64,000 bases of DNA from DATHBD01 sp035296325 (lineage in GTDB: Bacteria > Actinomycetota > Actinomycetes > Mycobacteriales > Micromonosporaceae): positions 1-64,000 of the forward strand of contig DATHBD010000025.1 in NCBI GenBank assembly GCA_035296325.1. The letters run 5' to 3'. Position numbers and translations under genes: made by a program. Within the stretch, counting starts at the first letter, position 1. Each line of letters begins with the position of its first letter. Under the pieces are notes generated by a model that worked only from the letters and a program-made list of their open reading frames with translations, had not been told where the DNA came from and made no database searches. Below are positions 46,532 through 55,242 of the stretch, piece by piece.

Positions 46532-47824
46532 ATGCCTACCTCCCGCACCAACCGAAGCCGCAACGGGCTCGCCCTGATCGCCGGGGCGGCGGCCGCGACC
46601 GCCATCGCCACCGCCGCCCCGGCCGCCGCCGCCATCCCGCCGTCCATAGCGGTCAGCATCAACGGCGCCGGCGTCGTGGGCAACGCTCAGAGCGGTTCCG
46701 CGTCGGTCACTCCCGACGGCCGGTTCGTGGCGTTCGAGTCCTACGCATTCAACCTTGTCCCAGCCGACGACAACGGGCAGCGCGACGTGTTCCTGCGTGA
46801 CCGGTGGGGGTACTCCGTCGAGCGGATCAGCGTCAACCGTGCGGGCGGTTCGGCGAATGCGGAGAGCACGCTCGGCACCAACGCGGTGAGCGCCGACGGC
46901 CGGTTCGTGGTGTTCCGGTCCACCGCCACGGATCTGGTGCCCGGCGACGCCAACGGGGAGGGCGCCGACATTTACGTGCGGGACCGCCAGACCCGCACCA
47001 CGTCGCGGGTGAGTGGCGGGGCGCCGTTGACCCACGCCGAGCCGGCCTCGATCAGCGGTGACGGCCGGTTCGTCGCGTTCGTGGCCGACGACAGCCCGTT
47101 GGTGCGCGGCGACACCAACGGCGCGCCCGACGTCTTCGTGTACGACCGGGCGTCGGCCACCGTGCGGCGGGCAAGCGTCGGGCCGCGCGGCGTGCAGGCC
47201 AACAGCCTGAGTTCAGCGCCGGTACTCAATGGGAATGGGCGGTTCGTGGCGTTCAAGTCCTTCGCGTCAAATCTGGTGCCAGGAGATCCGGACGGCGCGC
47301 CCGACGTCTTCGTCCGCGATCTGCGCTACGGCCTGACCGAGAAGGTGAACTACGAGGCCGACGGCGCCGAGTTCGCCGACGGGGTCCGGCAGGGACCGAC
47401 GATCAGCTCCGACGGCCGGATGGTGGCCTTCGCCGCCTACGAGGGGCAGGTGTACGTCCGTGACCGGGCGCGCCGGGTGACGGTGCTGGGGAGCGCAAAC
47501 AGCGCCGGTGTGCCGGGCAACGAGGGGAGCCACACGCCACTGGTGAGTCCGGACGGCCGGTACGTGACGTACTTCTCGTCGGCGACCAACCTGGCCCCGC
47601 CGCTGCCGTCCATGGTGCCGCTCTACCGCCGGGACCTGGTGACCGGCACGACCCGGCGGATACCCGTGTACACCACCGGCGGCGCCCCGCTGGACGCCGC
47701 GGTCCACCCGTTCGCGAGCAGCAACGCCGGCGTGGTGTTCAACACGCACGCCACGAACCTCCCGTTCGGCGTCCGGCCCCAGCCGCTTCCCTACGCCGAG
47801 CAGCTCTACCTGGTCGGCTGGTGA
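46532..47824 (+). CDS. Secreted PD40/TolB-like beta-propeller protein, paralogue 2
   Basis: The 430-aa protein has a signal peptide (about 1-34, ending APAAAA) and the same blade series as the preceding gene (SVTPDGRFVAFESYAFNLV, AVSADGRFVVFRSTATDLV, SISGDGRFVAFVADDSPLV, VLNGNGRFVAFKSFASNLV). The C-terminus (YAEQLYLVGW) also matches that of the first copy (TVQLYLANW). It starts 60 bp after paralogue 1 and ends 12 bp before era, so transcription may run on into era. Ligand unknown. Confidence 0.85.
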   Translation: MPTSRTNRSRNGLALIAGAAAATAIATAAPAAAAIPPSIAVSINGAGVVGNAQSGSASVTPDGRFVAFESYAFNLVPADDNGQRDVFLRDRWGYSVERISVNRAGGSANAESTLGTNAVSADGRFVVFRSTATDLVPGDANGEGADIYVRDRQTRTTSRVSGGAPLTHAEPASISGDGRFVAFVADDSPLVRGDTNGAPDVFVYDRASATVRRASVGPRGVQANSLSSAPVLNGNGRFVAFKSFASNLVPGDPDGAPDVFVRDLRYGLTEKVNYEADGAEFADGVRQGPTISSDGRMVAFAAYEGQVYVRDRARRVTVLGSANSAGVPGNEGSHTPLVSPDGRYVTYFSSATNLAPPLPSMVPLYRRDLVTGTTRRIPVYTTGGAPLDAAVHPFASSNAGVVFNTHATNLPFGVRPQPLPYAEQLYLVGW

Positions 47825-47836
47825 GTTCCTGAGCCG

Positions 47837-48781
47837 ATGGGTGCGCGGTTGGCCGGTGGCCGACCGCGTACCCTCGTCGGAGTGGCCAAGGGTGGAAGTT
47901 CGACGCAGTACCGTGCCGGTTTCGCCTGTTTCGTCGGGCGGCCGAACGCCGGCAAGTCCACGCTGACCAACGCGATGATCGGCCAGAAAATCGCGATCAC
48001 CTCCAACCGGCCGCAGACCACCCGGCACACCATCCGCGGCGTGCTGCACCGCCCCGACGCTCAGCTGATCCTGGTCGACACGCCCGGCCTGCACCGGCCC
48101 CGGACGCTGCTCGGTGAGCGTCTCAACGACCTGGTGCGGGCAACCTGGACCGAGACCGACGTGATCGGGCTGTGTCTGCAGGCCAACGAGGACATCGGCC
48201 GCGGGGACCGGTTCATCGCCGCGGAGATCGCTGAGCTGAAGGCGACCGTGGTGGCGGTGGTGACGAAGACCGACCTGGTGGACCGGGCCCGGCTCACCTC
48301 CCAGCTGATGGCGGTGGACAGACTCGGCGACTTCGCCGACATCGTGCCGGTCAGCGCCGTGGCGAACGAGCAGGTCGACACGCTGATCGACGTCATGATC
48401 AAACACCTGCCGCCGTCACCGCAGCTGTACCCGGACGGGATGCTCACCGACGAGCCGGAGAACGTGCTGATCGCCGAGCTGATCCGGGAGCAGGCGCTGG
48501 AGGGGGTGCGCGACGAACTGCCGCACTCGATCGCCGTACTCGTCGAGGAGGTCCAGGTCGAGGGCAACCTGACCCGGATCTTCGCGGACATGTACGTCGA
48601 GCGGCAGAGTCAGAAGGCGATCGTGATCGGTGCGGGGGGCGCCCGCCTGAAGGAGGTCGGCACGCGGGCCCGGCTGGCCATCGAGGACCTGCTCGGCACC
48701 CGGGTCTACCTCGATCTGCACGTCCGCATCGCGAAGGACTGGCAGCGCGATCCGAAGCAACTGCGCCGACTGGGCTTCTAG
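47837..48781 (+). CDS. era: GTPase Era
   Basis: The 314-aa protein has G1 GRPNAGKST, G2 NRPQTTRH, G3 DTPG, G4 TKTD and a C-terminal KH domain (IVIGAGGARLKEVGTRARLAIEDLLG). Era binds 16S rRNA and assists 30S assembly. The ATG at 47837 gives a 30-residue extension before the G domain; a GTG at 47882 is an alternative. recO starts directly after its stop. Confidence 0.95.
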   Translation: MGARLAGGRPRTLVGVAKGGSSTQYRAGFACFVGRPNAGKSTLTNAMIGQKIAITSNRPQTTRHTIRGVLHRPDAQLILVDTPGLHRPRTLLGERLNDLVRATWTETDVIGLCLQANEDIGRGDRFIAAEIAELKATVVAVVTKTDLVDRARLTSQLMAVDRLGDFADIVPVSAVANEQVDTLIDVMIKHLPPSPQLYPDGMLTDEPENVLIAELIREQALEGVRDELPHSIAVLVEEVQVEGNLTRIFADMYVERQSQKAIVIGAGGARLKEVGTRARLAIEDLLGTRVYLDLHVRIAKDWQRDPKQLRRLGF

Positions 48782-49582
48782 ATGAAGGGCTTCCGGGGCA
48801 GGCTGTACCGCGACGAGGCGGTGGTGCTGCGGGTGCAGAAGCTGGGGGAGTCCGATCGGATCGTGACGCTGCTGACCCGGCAGCACGGCCGGGTGCGCGC
48901 GGTGGCCAAGGGGGTCCGCAAGACCACCTCCCGCTTCGGCGGTCGGCTTGAGCCGTTCGGCCACATCGACGTGCAGTGGGCCGAGGGCCGCTCGCTGCAC
49001 GTGGTGAACCAGGTGGAGGGCATCTCCCGGTACGGCGGTTGGCTGGCCGAGGACTATCCGCGCTACACCGTGGCGAGCGCCATCGCGGAGACCGCCGAGC
49101 GGCTCACCCCGGAGGAGCACGAGCCGACGCTGCGGCTGTACCTGCTGACCCTCGGCGCGCTGCGCACCCTCGCCCAGCGCGAACGCACCAGCGACCTGGT
49201 GCTGGACGCATACCTGCTGCGGGCGATGGGCCTGGCCGGCTGGGCGCCGGCGCTGCGCGACTGCGCCGTCTGCGGTACGCCCGGGCTGCACCGGTCGTTC
49301 TCGGTGCCGGCCGGCGGCTCGGTCTGCCCGCACTGTCGACCGCCCGGATCGGCGCATCCGGCGCCGGCGACCCTGTTGCTGATGGCGGCGCTCGCGGAGG
49401 GAGACTGGCCCACGGCGGAGGGCAGCGACGCGCCGGCGCGTCGGGAGGCCAGCGGGCTGGTCGCCGCGCACCTACAGTGGCACCTCGAACGGGGCCTGCG
49501 CTCGCTGCCGCTGGTGGACCGCGGTGCGCCGGCCACGCGACCGGTCGACAACGGTGAGGAGCAACGGCGTGAGCAGGGCTGA
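48782..49582 (+). CDS. recO: DNA repair protein RecO
   Basis: The 266-aa protein has an N-terminal OB fold (YRDEAVVLRVQKLGESDRIVTLLTRQHGRVRAVAKGVRK) and a C-terminal helical domain with a zinc-type Cys set (CAVCG...CPHC). RecO helps load RecA on SSB-coated DNA. Its ATG abuts the era stop codon, and its 3' end overlaps uppS by 14 bp. Confidence 0.94.
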   Translation: MKGFRGRLYRDEAVVLRVQKLGESDRIVTLLTRQHGRVRAVAKGVRKTTSRFGGRLEPFGHIDVQWAEGRSLHVVNQVEGISRYGGWLAEDYPRYTVASAIAETAERLTPEEHEPTLRLYLLTLGALRTLAQRERTSDLVLDAYLLRAMGLAGWAPALRDCAVCGTPGLHRSFSVPAGGSVCPHCRPPGSAHPAPATLLLMAALAEGDWPTAEGSDAPARREASGLVAAHLQWHLERGLRSLPLVDRGAPATRPVDNGEEQRREQG

Positions 49583-50372
49583 GAACTACCGGGCGCCCTC
49601 CAAGCACCCCTCCGGTGCCCGGCCTCCGCTGCTGCCGGAGCAGGTGATCCCGCAGCATGTGGCGATCATCATGGACGGCAACGGGCGCTGGGCCAAGCAG
49701 CGCGGCCTGCCCCGCACCGCCGGACACACCGCCGGGGAGGCGGCCCTCTTCGACGTCATCGAGGGCGCGCTGGAGCTTGGTATCCGCTACGTCAGCGCGT
49801 ACGCCTTCTCCACGGAGAACTGGAAGCGCTCGCCCGATGAGGTGCGCTTCCTGATGAACTTCAACCGCGACGTCATCCACCGCCGCCGCGACGAGTTCCA
49901 CGAGATGGGCATCCGGGTGCGCTGGGCCGGGCGCCGGCCGAGGCTGTGGCGCAGTGTGATCAATGAGCTGGAGTACGCCGAGCAACTGACCCGACGCAAC
50001 GACCAGCTCACCTTCACCATGTGCGTGAATTACGGCGGCCGGGCCGAGATCGCCGACGCGGCCGCCCGGCTCGCCGCCGACGCGGTCGCCGGGAAGATCA
50101 AACCGGAGAAGGTCAACGAGCGGCTCTTCGCGCGCTACCTCGATGAGCCGGACCTGCCCGATGTGGACATGGTGATGCGCTCCTCCGGCGAGCAGCGCCT
50201 GTCGAACTTCATGATCTGGCAGGCGGCGTACGCCGAGTACGTGTCGCTGGACACGCTCTGGCCCGACTTCGACCGGCGGCACCTGTGGTACGCCTGTGAG
50301 ATCTACGCCCAGCGCGACCGCCGTTTCGGCGGCGCGATGCCGAACCCGGTCGCGCCGCCCGCGTCGCCGTAG
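49569..50372 (+). CDS. uppS: Isoprenyl (undecaprenyl/decaprenyl) diphosphate synthase
   Basis: The 267-aa cis-prenyltransferase has the catalytic Asp motif IIMDGNGRWAKQRGLPR, then YAFSTENWKRSPDEV, CVNYGGRAEI and MRSSGEQRLSNFMIWQAAYAEYV. It makes the lipid carrier for peptidoglycan and other wall polymers. The GTG at 49569 has GAGGAG upstream; a longer frame from 49524 lies wholly inside recO. Chain length cannot be read from sequence; mycobacterial relatives make decaprenyl diphosphate. Confidence 0.94.
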   Translation: MSRAENYRAPSKHPSGARPPLLPEQVIPQHVAIIMDGNGRWAKQRGLPRTAGHTAGEAALFDVIEGALELGIRYVSAYAFSTENWKRSPDEVRFLMNFNRDVIHRRRDEFHEMGIRVRWAGRRPRLWRSVINELEYAEQLTRRNDQLTFTMCVNYGGRAEIADAAARLAADAVAGKIKPEKVNERLFARYLDEPDLPDVDMVMRSSGEQRLSNFMIWQAAYAEYVSLDTLWPDFDRRHLWYACEIYAQRDRRFGGAMPNPVAPPASP

Positions 50373-50486
50373 CGCTCAGCCGTCGTAGGGCTGCTGGGCT
50401 TTCGCGCACCGCAGCGTTTCGGCCCACCAGCCGACGCAAGAAGTCTCCGGAAAGACGTCGCTGAGCGGCATGTGCGGACGGTTGCG

Positions 50487-50846
50487 TCACTCGCGGATCT
50501 CCATCTCGGCCACCAACCCGTCGTTGAGGCGGTAAACGTGCGTGACAGTGTGGTCGGCGAGTGGCGCTCCACTCTTGTCATGGACCACTTGACGGACAGT
50601 GACAGCGATGCGGCCATCAGGTTCTGCGGCGAACGCGATGGGCACCACAGTCGGGTCGATCTCGGCCCACTGCCGACGCCAGTAGGAAATCACCTGATCA
50701 CGGCCGTGTACGACGCCTCCTTCCCAGCCGTTCGGCCAGGAGACATCCTGCGTCATGGCGGCCAACAGCGTGGGAAAATCGCGTTCGTTGAAGGCCGCGT
50801 AGAGGGTCGCGAGTAGCTCTTGTGCGGCAGGCTCCGGTGAGTTCAT
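50487..50846 (-). CDS. SnoaL-like/NTF2-fold protein
   Basis: The 119-aa protein has the NTF2-like pattern: LLATLYAAFNERDFPTLLAAMTQDVSWPNGWEGGVVHGRDQVISYWRRQWAEIDP, then HVYRLNDGLVAEMEIRE. Members serve as small-molecule pockets or enzymes. It follows the ECF41 sigma gene by 48 bp on the same strand. ECF41 sigma factors carry a related domain at their own C-terminus, so a shared ligand is conceivable but unproven. Confidence 0.85.
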   Translation of the reverse strand: MNSPEPAAQELLATLYAAFNERDFPTLLAAMTQDVSWPNGWEGGVVHGRDQVISYWRRQWAEIDPTVVPIAFAAEPDGRIAVTVRQVVHDKSGAPLADHTVTHVYRLNDGLVAEMEIRE

Positions 50847-50894
50847 CGGGCAAGCATGGCCGGTCAGCGGGGCGTCCGGGAAGTAAGCCTCGAC

Positions 50895-51773
50895 TCATCG
50901 TCGTAGCTCGGCCACCCTGCCCAGTCGCTGGAGCTTGTGCGGGTTGCGGATCGCGTAGATCTGGGTGATCCGGCCGTGCTCGATGACGAACGACACAGCC
51001 GTGTCGTTGTCGCCGCCGGGGTCGATGCGTGCCGCGACGGCGCCGTTGAGGTCGACGATGAAGGCCTTGGCGCCGGGCGCGGCATCGGTGAAGCGGGCCA
51101 TGACCGGCGCGAGCTTCGCCGCCCCGCGTACCGGCTTGGGGATTGTCGGGGCCAGGCCGCCGCCGTCGCCCACGACGAGCACGTCGGGAGCCAGCACCTG
51201 GAGCAGTCCGGGCACGTCGCCGGTGGTCATTGCGGCGAGGAACCGCTCGACCACCTGCTGTTGTTCGGCGCGGCTCACCGACATCCGCGGGCGGCGCGCC
51301 GCGACGTGCTTGCGGGCCCGCGTCGCGATCTGGCGCACCGCCGCTGACGACTTGTCCAGCGCCTCGGCGATCTCGTCGTACGGCACGTCGAAGACCTCGC
51401 GGAGGACGAAAACCGCGCGCTCCGTCGGAAGCAGCGTCTCGAGCACCGCCAGCATGGCGATCGAGACGTTCTCGGCGAGTTCGACGTCCTCGGCGACGTC
51501 CGGGCTGGTCAGCACGGGCTCGGGCAGCCATTCGCCGACGTACTCCTCGCGCTGCCGGGCGAGCGTGCGCAGCCGGTTGAGGCCGAGTCGGGTCACGATC
51601 CGTACGAGGTACGCCCGGGGGTCGCGGACCTCGCCGCGTTCGGCTCCGACCACGGCTGCCCACCGCAGCCAGGTCTCCTGCACCACGTCCTCGGCGTCGG
51701 CGACCGAGCCCAGCATCTCGTACGCGACGGTGAACAGCAGGCTGCGGTGGGCGACGAAGGGATCCTCGCTCAT
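50895..51773 (-). CDS. ECF41-group RNA polymerase sigma factor (SigJ-like)
   Basis: The 292-aa protein has sigma region 2 (about 1-70, FTVAYEMLGSVADAEDVVQETWLRW), region 4 (about 110-160, LPTERAVFVLREVFDVPYDEIAEALDKSSAAVRQIATRARKHV) and a C-terminal SnoaL-like extension (about 170-292). It carries ECF41 hallmarks: WLPEP between regions 2 and 4, DGGG in the extension and NPHKL near the end. In this group the extension, not an anti-sigma factor, controls activity. The start overlaps the stop of the upstream decarboxylase-like gene (ATGA). Confidence 0.92.
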   Translation of the reverse strand: MSEDPFVAHRSLLFTVAYEMLGSVADAEDVVQETWLRWAAVVGAERGEVRDPRAYLVRIVTRLGLNRLRTLARQREEYVGEWLPEPVLTSPDVAEDVELAENVSIAMLAVLETLLPTERAVFVLREVFDVPYDEIAEALDKSSAAVRQIATRARKHVAARRPRMSVSRAEQQQVVERFLAAMTTGDVPGLLQVLAPDVLVVGDGGGLAPTIPKPVRGAAKLAPVMARFTDAAPGAKAFIVDLNGAVAARIDPGGDNDTAVSFVIEHGRITQIYAIRNPHKLQRLGRVAELRR

Positions 51774-52360
51774 GATGCGGACGCTACTCCGGGTCGTTCA
51801 GCCAACGGCTTCAAGCCGCACGCGGCGGCGAAGCCGTCGGACTCGATGCCGAGTGCCACGTTGGCACGGGTACTCATGTTCGCGAAGGCGATCACCGAGG
51901 TGAGCTCGACCACGGCGGGAGACCCCAGCTCGGCGCGCAGTCGGTCCACCAACTCGTCGGTCACGGTCGGCGGTGTCTGGCTCATTGCCTCGGCGTACTC
52001 CAGGACGTCCCGCTCCAGCGGAGTGAAGACGTCCGCCTCCCGCCACCGCGGGACCTCGCGCGCCTTCTCCACGTCGAGCCCCTTATTGCGGGCCTCGAAG
52101 TAGTTGAAGTCCAGGCACCACGTGCAGCCAACCAGCGACGCGACCGCCATGTGGGCGAACGACTTCAGGCCCTCGTCGCAGGCGTCCCACTTCTGCAACT
52201 TGCCGCCGAGGCCGAAGCTGGCGAACAGCACCCTGGGGTTGTGCCAGTAGACGCCAACCGCCGTCGGCACCTTGCCCAGCTTCTTCTCCATCATCCGCTT
52301 GATCAGCGCTCCCTTGACTCCGGTGATCTCGGCCGGGGGGATGCGGGTGGTGTGCTCCAT
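51770..52360 (-). CDS. Carboxymuconolactone decarboxylase-like (AhpD-fold) protein
   Basis: The 196-aa protein has the AhpD/CMD pattern, including the thiol motif GCTWCLDF (CxxC) and ALGIESDGFAAACGL. AhpD-fold proteins act as peroxidase partners or decarboxylases; the CxxC suggests a redox role. The ATG at 52360 has GGAGGAG upstream. Such genes are the standard partner and main target of ECF41 sigma factors, and the sigma gene follows with a 4-bp overlap. Confidence 0.9.
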   Translation of the reverse strand: MEHTTRIPPAEITGVKGALIKRMMEKKLGKVPTAVGVYWHNPRVLFASFGLGGKLQKWDACDEGLKSFAHMAVASLVGCTWCLDFNYFEARNKGLDVEKAREVPRWREADVFTPLERDVLEYAEAMSQTPPTVTDELVDRLRAELGSPAVVELTSVIAFANMSTRANVALGIESDGFAAACGLKPLAERPGVASAS

Positions 52361-52415
52361 GGCTCCTCCTGTGTCGGTGGCTGTGCCGACGGGTTGCAGG
52401 TCGGCACGCCATGAA

Positions 52416-52442
52416 GACACCGACCGGGCCGCAGATGTGACA
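52416..52442 (-). promoter_or_regulatory. ECF41-type promoter for the CMD-sigma operon
   Basis: On the minus strand, TGTCACA (52436-52442) is followed after 16 bp by TGTC (52416-52419). The described ECF41 promoter is TGTCACA-N16-CGTC, so the -35 is perfect and the -10 differs at one base. It lies 56 bp upstream of the CMD-like gene start, giving a short leader, and predicts that the sigma factor activates its own operon. Confidence 0.75.
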
Positions 52443-52752
52443 TCGAGCCGGAGAAACAGCTGCTTTGTCCGTCGTGGTCCAGGGTGCCGCCGGGGAAGCA
52501 GCGGAGCATTCCGATGAGGGGCATCATCTATTCGGGTGGGACGCTGAGACGGCCACTGGAACCGTTGCAATGATGGTCGTCGCCGGGAGCGTCCGGATCG
52601 TGGAGAAGGTCGTCCGCTACTGAAAATCGTGCGAGGACGGATTTGCCGTTGGGGTTCCGGCTGACGCCCGGCTCGCGGCTACCGATCGACTGGTGGTACG
52701 ACCGCAGCCCGGCCAGGCTGGGTCGAGGTGACCGATGGAGTCGCTCTCACCG

Positions 52753-52796
52753 AACGTATAGACCTGCTCGCACCGGTGCGAGCAGGTCTATACGTT
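52753..52796 (-). terminator. 44-nt perfect palindrome, probable terminator
   Basis: Both halves are 22 nt and exactly complementary, beginning AACGTATAGACC and ending GGTCTATACGTT with the centre CACCGGTG. As RNA it folds into an approximately 20-bp stem with a 4-nt loop. It lies about 95 bp past the stop of the 190-aa gene, making it the likely end of the riboswitch-controlled unit. The rest of 52443-52891 has no gene I can support. Confidence 0.75.
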
Positions 52797-52891
52797 GCGA
52801 ACCGATGACCCGAACCACCTGGGACACGCCGGAGCCGTTCACGGACGGGTCCGGATCGGGACGACCGACCGGGCCGGCGTCGATCTCGCGA

Positions 52892-53464
52892 TCAGGAGCA
52901 GCACGGCGTGGGGTCCGGCACCTCGAACGGGACCAGGCGGGCTCCGGCGGCCTGCTGGACAAGGAGCGTCAGCGTGCCGTCCTTCCACTGCGGACGGAGG
53001 AAATCCCGGGTGTCGACCACCATGTCGAGCGGAGGCTCGGCGTGGCCCAGTGTCGAGCCCCCGAGGAGCGCGATCCGATCGATCGCGCTCCAGCTCAGGA
53101 CCTCGCCAACGGTGCGCAGGCCAGTGAGCCGCTCCACACCGGGATAGACCACGGCTCGACCGCCGCGCCGGGTGGTGTGCCACTGCGCCGCCAGATGCGC
53201 CGGCCGGGCCAGGTCGGCAAGCCCGCGCCGGGCGGCCCGGTCGGCTCGGCCGCCCACCACGACGGCGTCATCCGGCAGTTGGTCGTCCGCCATCGGGGAC
53301 GGCATCGAGAGACTGATCGCCACGTGCGGGAACGGCTGCCGCACCAGATGTGTGCAGGCCATCAGTCCGTCCGGGTGGTCGAGCCGGTCCACAAACGCGT
53401 GGAGCCAGTGCTCGGCAGCCCGGAGATCGGTGTGGCCCGCGTCGATGCCGAGGATCGTTGTCAT
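52892..53464 (-). CDS. Conserved hypothetical protein (190 aa) coupled to the PHP protein
   Basis: The ATG overlaps the stop of the PHP gene (ATGA), so translation is coupled. The product starts MTTILGIDAGHTDLRAAEHW and has no signal peptide or membrane helix, so unlike the PHP protein it should be cytoplasmic. Recognisable stretches (LMACTHLVRQPFPHVAISL, YPGVERLTGLRTVGEVLSWSAIDRIALLGG) do not point to a family I know. It ends with a Cys pair (TPCCS). It is the last gene before the 44-nt palindrome. Confidence 0.72.
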   Translation of the reverse strand: MTTILGIDAGHTDLRAAEHWLHAFVDRLDHPDGLMACTHLVRQPFPHVAISLSMPSPMADDQLPDDAVVVGGRADRAARRGLADLARPAHLAAQWHTTRRGGRAVVYPGVERLTGLRTVGEVLSWSAIDRIALLGGSTLGHAEPPLDMVVDTRDFLRPQWKDGTLTLLVQQAAGARLVPFEVPDPTPCCS

Positions 53465-55179
53465 GACCCGGGGAGGACCCAGATCGGGTTGGCGTAGAAC
53501 CAGAGGTCCTGCCACGGGTCGGCATTGCCCACCTCGTCCATGGCGGGCCCGGCCGGGTCGACCGTCGGTCCGCCCAGCCCGACGGCGGTCCGCTTGCCGT
53601 CGGTGCCGCGCAGCCGGAAGTACATCGGCCGGTCGGCCGCCCCGATCGGGTAGGTCAGGGTGACCCGGCCGGTGGAGCCGGACACATCGAAGGACCGGAC
53701 CACCCGGGTTCGTGGTGCGACGAAGGCATCGCGGTCGGTGGCCGGACCGGTCACCTCGCCGGCGATGACATCCACCCGGGCCAGCCTGGGCACGAACTGG
53801 GCCCAGTTCGGGCTGGTCGCCAGGTCGATCGTGATCACCAGTTCGACCCGGGCGCCGGGGCGGACCGACAGGGTGCCGCCGAGGGTCACGCCACCCGAGC
53901 GTGCGCCGACGACGCGGGCCTGCACATCGAGTCCGCTGAGCAGTCCGCCGTGGTCGACCCAGACCCGGCCGGCGCGGATGCCGTCCATCACCGACGCGTA
54001 CGAAAGGGAGCGCGCGCCGACATGGGTACGGCTGTAGTACCCGGGCCAGAAGTCCCCTGCGGTGCGGCTCGGCGTGCCGCTGTACACCGGGTCGTTGTAG
54101 TAGCCGTTGGTGGGGAAGTCGCTGCCCGGCCCCCGGGTGGCGGTGTCGTTGTAGACCACGTGCGAGTCGGAGTTGGCGGAGATCCACCATGCCTTGCCCT
54201 CGGCGAGCAGGCTGTCCCACAGGCCACCCACGGTGGAGGTCATCCAGTCGAAGCCGCCGTACGTGCGGTAACTCTCCGCCGGGTAGAGCGGGAACGACTC
54301 GGGCGCCGGGCCGTTGTCGTAGTAGCCGCGCGCGGCGCCGGGGCCGTGGGGCGCCGGAATGCCGGCCGCCTGATGGCCGGGCGCGCCCTCCATGCCGACC
54401 GCGATCCGCGGCGCGGCATCCCGCCACCCGCGGATCTCGTGCGGCGAGTCGATGCCCTTGCGGGCCGGGTGGTTCGCGAGGAAGAGCGCATCCCGGATGC
54501 GACGCCGGGTGACGGCGTCGTTGAGGAAGTTCACCCCGGCGATGGCCAGAGCCTCATTGGCGGGTGTGGAGGCGGTCGCCGCACGTACCACGCCGTCGTA
54601 CGCCTGCTCGAATTCCTGGAGGACGGCCACCTCGTTGGACCCGGGGTGGACGAAGACGGTGCCGTGCTCGGCTGCCGGGATGTTCCACTCCAGACCCTGG
54701 AAGATCAGCAGATCGCGGAAGTCGGCGCGGGCGGCCCGGATGTCCGGGTTCACCCGCTCCACCCCGATCCTTGCGTGCTGCGGACCACCGTGGTCGGTGA
54801 TCACCATCCAGTCCAGGCCGTACGCCGCGGCGTGCCGGGCATGGTCGTTGACCCGGTAGAGCCCGTCCGGGCTGTACTGGGTGTGGATGTGGTGATCACC
54901 GGCCAGCCACCGGTAGCCGGCCGACTGCCGCCGTGGCCGTCCCTGCCGGTCCGCGTCGTCGTCGTCCGGCCGGGGTGCCGCGAAGGCGGCTTCCGGGGCC
55001 AGCGCGCCGGCGCCGACCAGGCCGGCGCCGAGCAGGCCCGCGCTGCGCAGAAAGCCCCGCCGCGACACGTCGCCGGGGTCGAGGGCCTCGTCGGGGATGG
55101 ACAGGTCGAGGGCCGGCGGCACGTCAGCCGGGCCGGACGCTGCGGCATGTCCGTGCTGGTGTGGGTGATGGTGCTCCAT
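53461..55179 (-). CDS. Tat-exported PHP-domain metal-dependent phosphoesterase
   Basis: The 572-aa protein has a His-rich start (HHHPHQHGH), a twin-arginine signal (SRRGFLRSAGLLGAGLVGAGAL, about 39-60) and a PHP domain. The PHP part opens with GDHHIHTQYSPDG (about 94-106), followed by VITDHGG, a Glu in LEWNIPAAEHG and SANSDSHVV, all typical metal ligands. A beta-sandwich-like C-terminal region follows (about 400-520). PHP enzymes hydrolyse phosphate esters with two or three metal ions. Export through Tat suggests folding with metal in the cytoplasm and action outside. It lies 63 bp after the EcfT gene. Confidence 0.85.
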   Translation of the reverse strand: MEHHHPHQHGHAAASGPADVPPALDLSIPDEALDPGDVSRRGFLRSAGLLGAGLVGAGALAPEAAFAAPRPDDDDADRQGRPRRQSAGYRWLAGDHHIHTQYSPDGLYRVNDHARHAAAYGLDWMVITDHGGPQHARIGVERVNPDIRAARADFRDLLIFQGLEWNIPAAEHGTVFVHPGSNEVAVLQEFEQAYDGVVRAATASTPANEALAIAGVNFLNDAVTRRRIRDALFLANHPARKGIDSPHEIRGWRDAAPRIAVGMEGAPGHQAAGIPAPHGPGAARGYYDNGPAPESFPLYPAESYRTYGGFDWMTSTVGGLWDSLLAEGKAWWISANSDSHVVYNDTATRGPGSDFPTNGYYNDPVYSGTPSRTAGDFWPGYYSRTHVGARSLSYASVMDGIRAGRVWVDHGGLLSGLDVQARVVGARSGGVTLGGTLSVRPGARVELVITIDLATSPNWAQFVPRLARVDVIAGEVTGPATDRDAFVAPRTRVVRSFDVSGSTGRVTLTYPIGAADRPMYFRLRGTDGKRTAVGLGGPTVDPAGPAMDEVGNADPWQDLWFYANPIWVLPGS

Positions 55180-55242
55180 GGACGGAATCTGGCCGACCAG
55201 GGCAAACGGTGGGTGGCGCGGCGAGGGCGCCGGGGCGAATTC

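Noticed and set aside
52443..52752. Possible small genes between the ECF41 promoter and the palindrome
   Set aside because: Short frames lack ribosome-binding sites and recognisable products.
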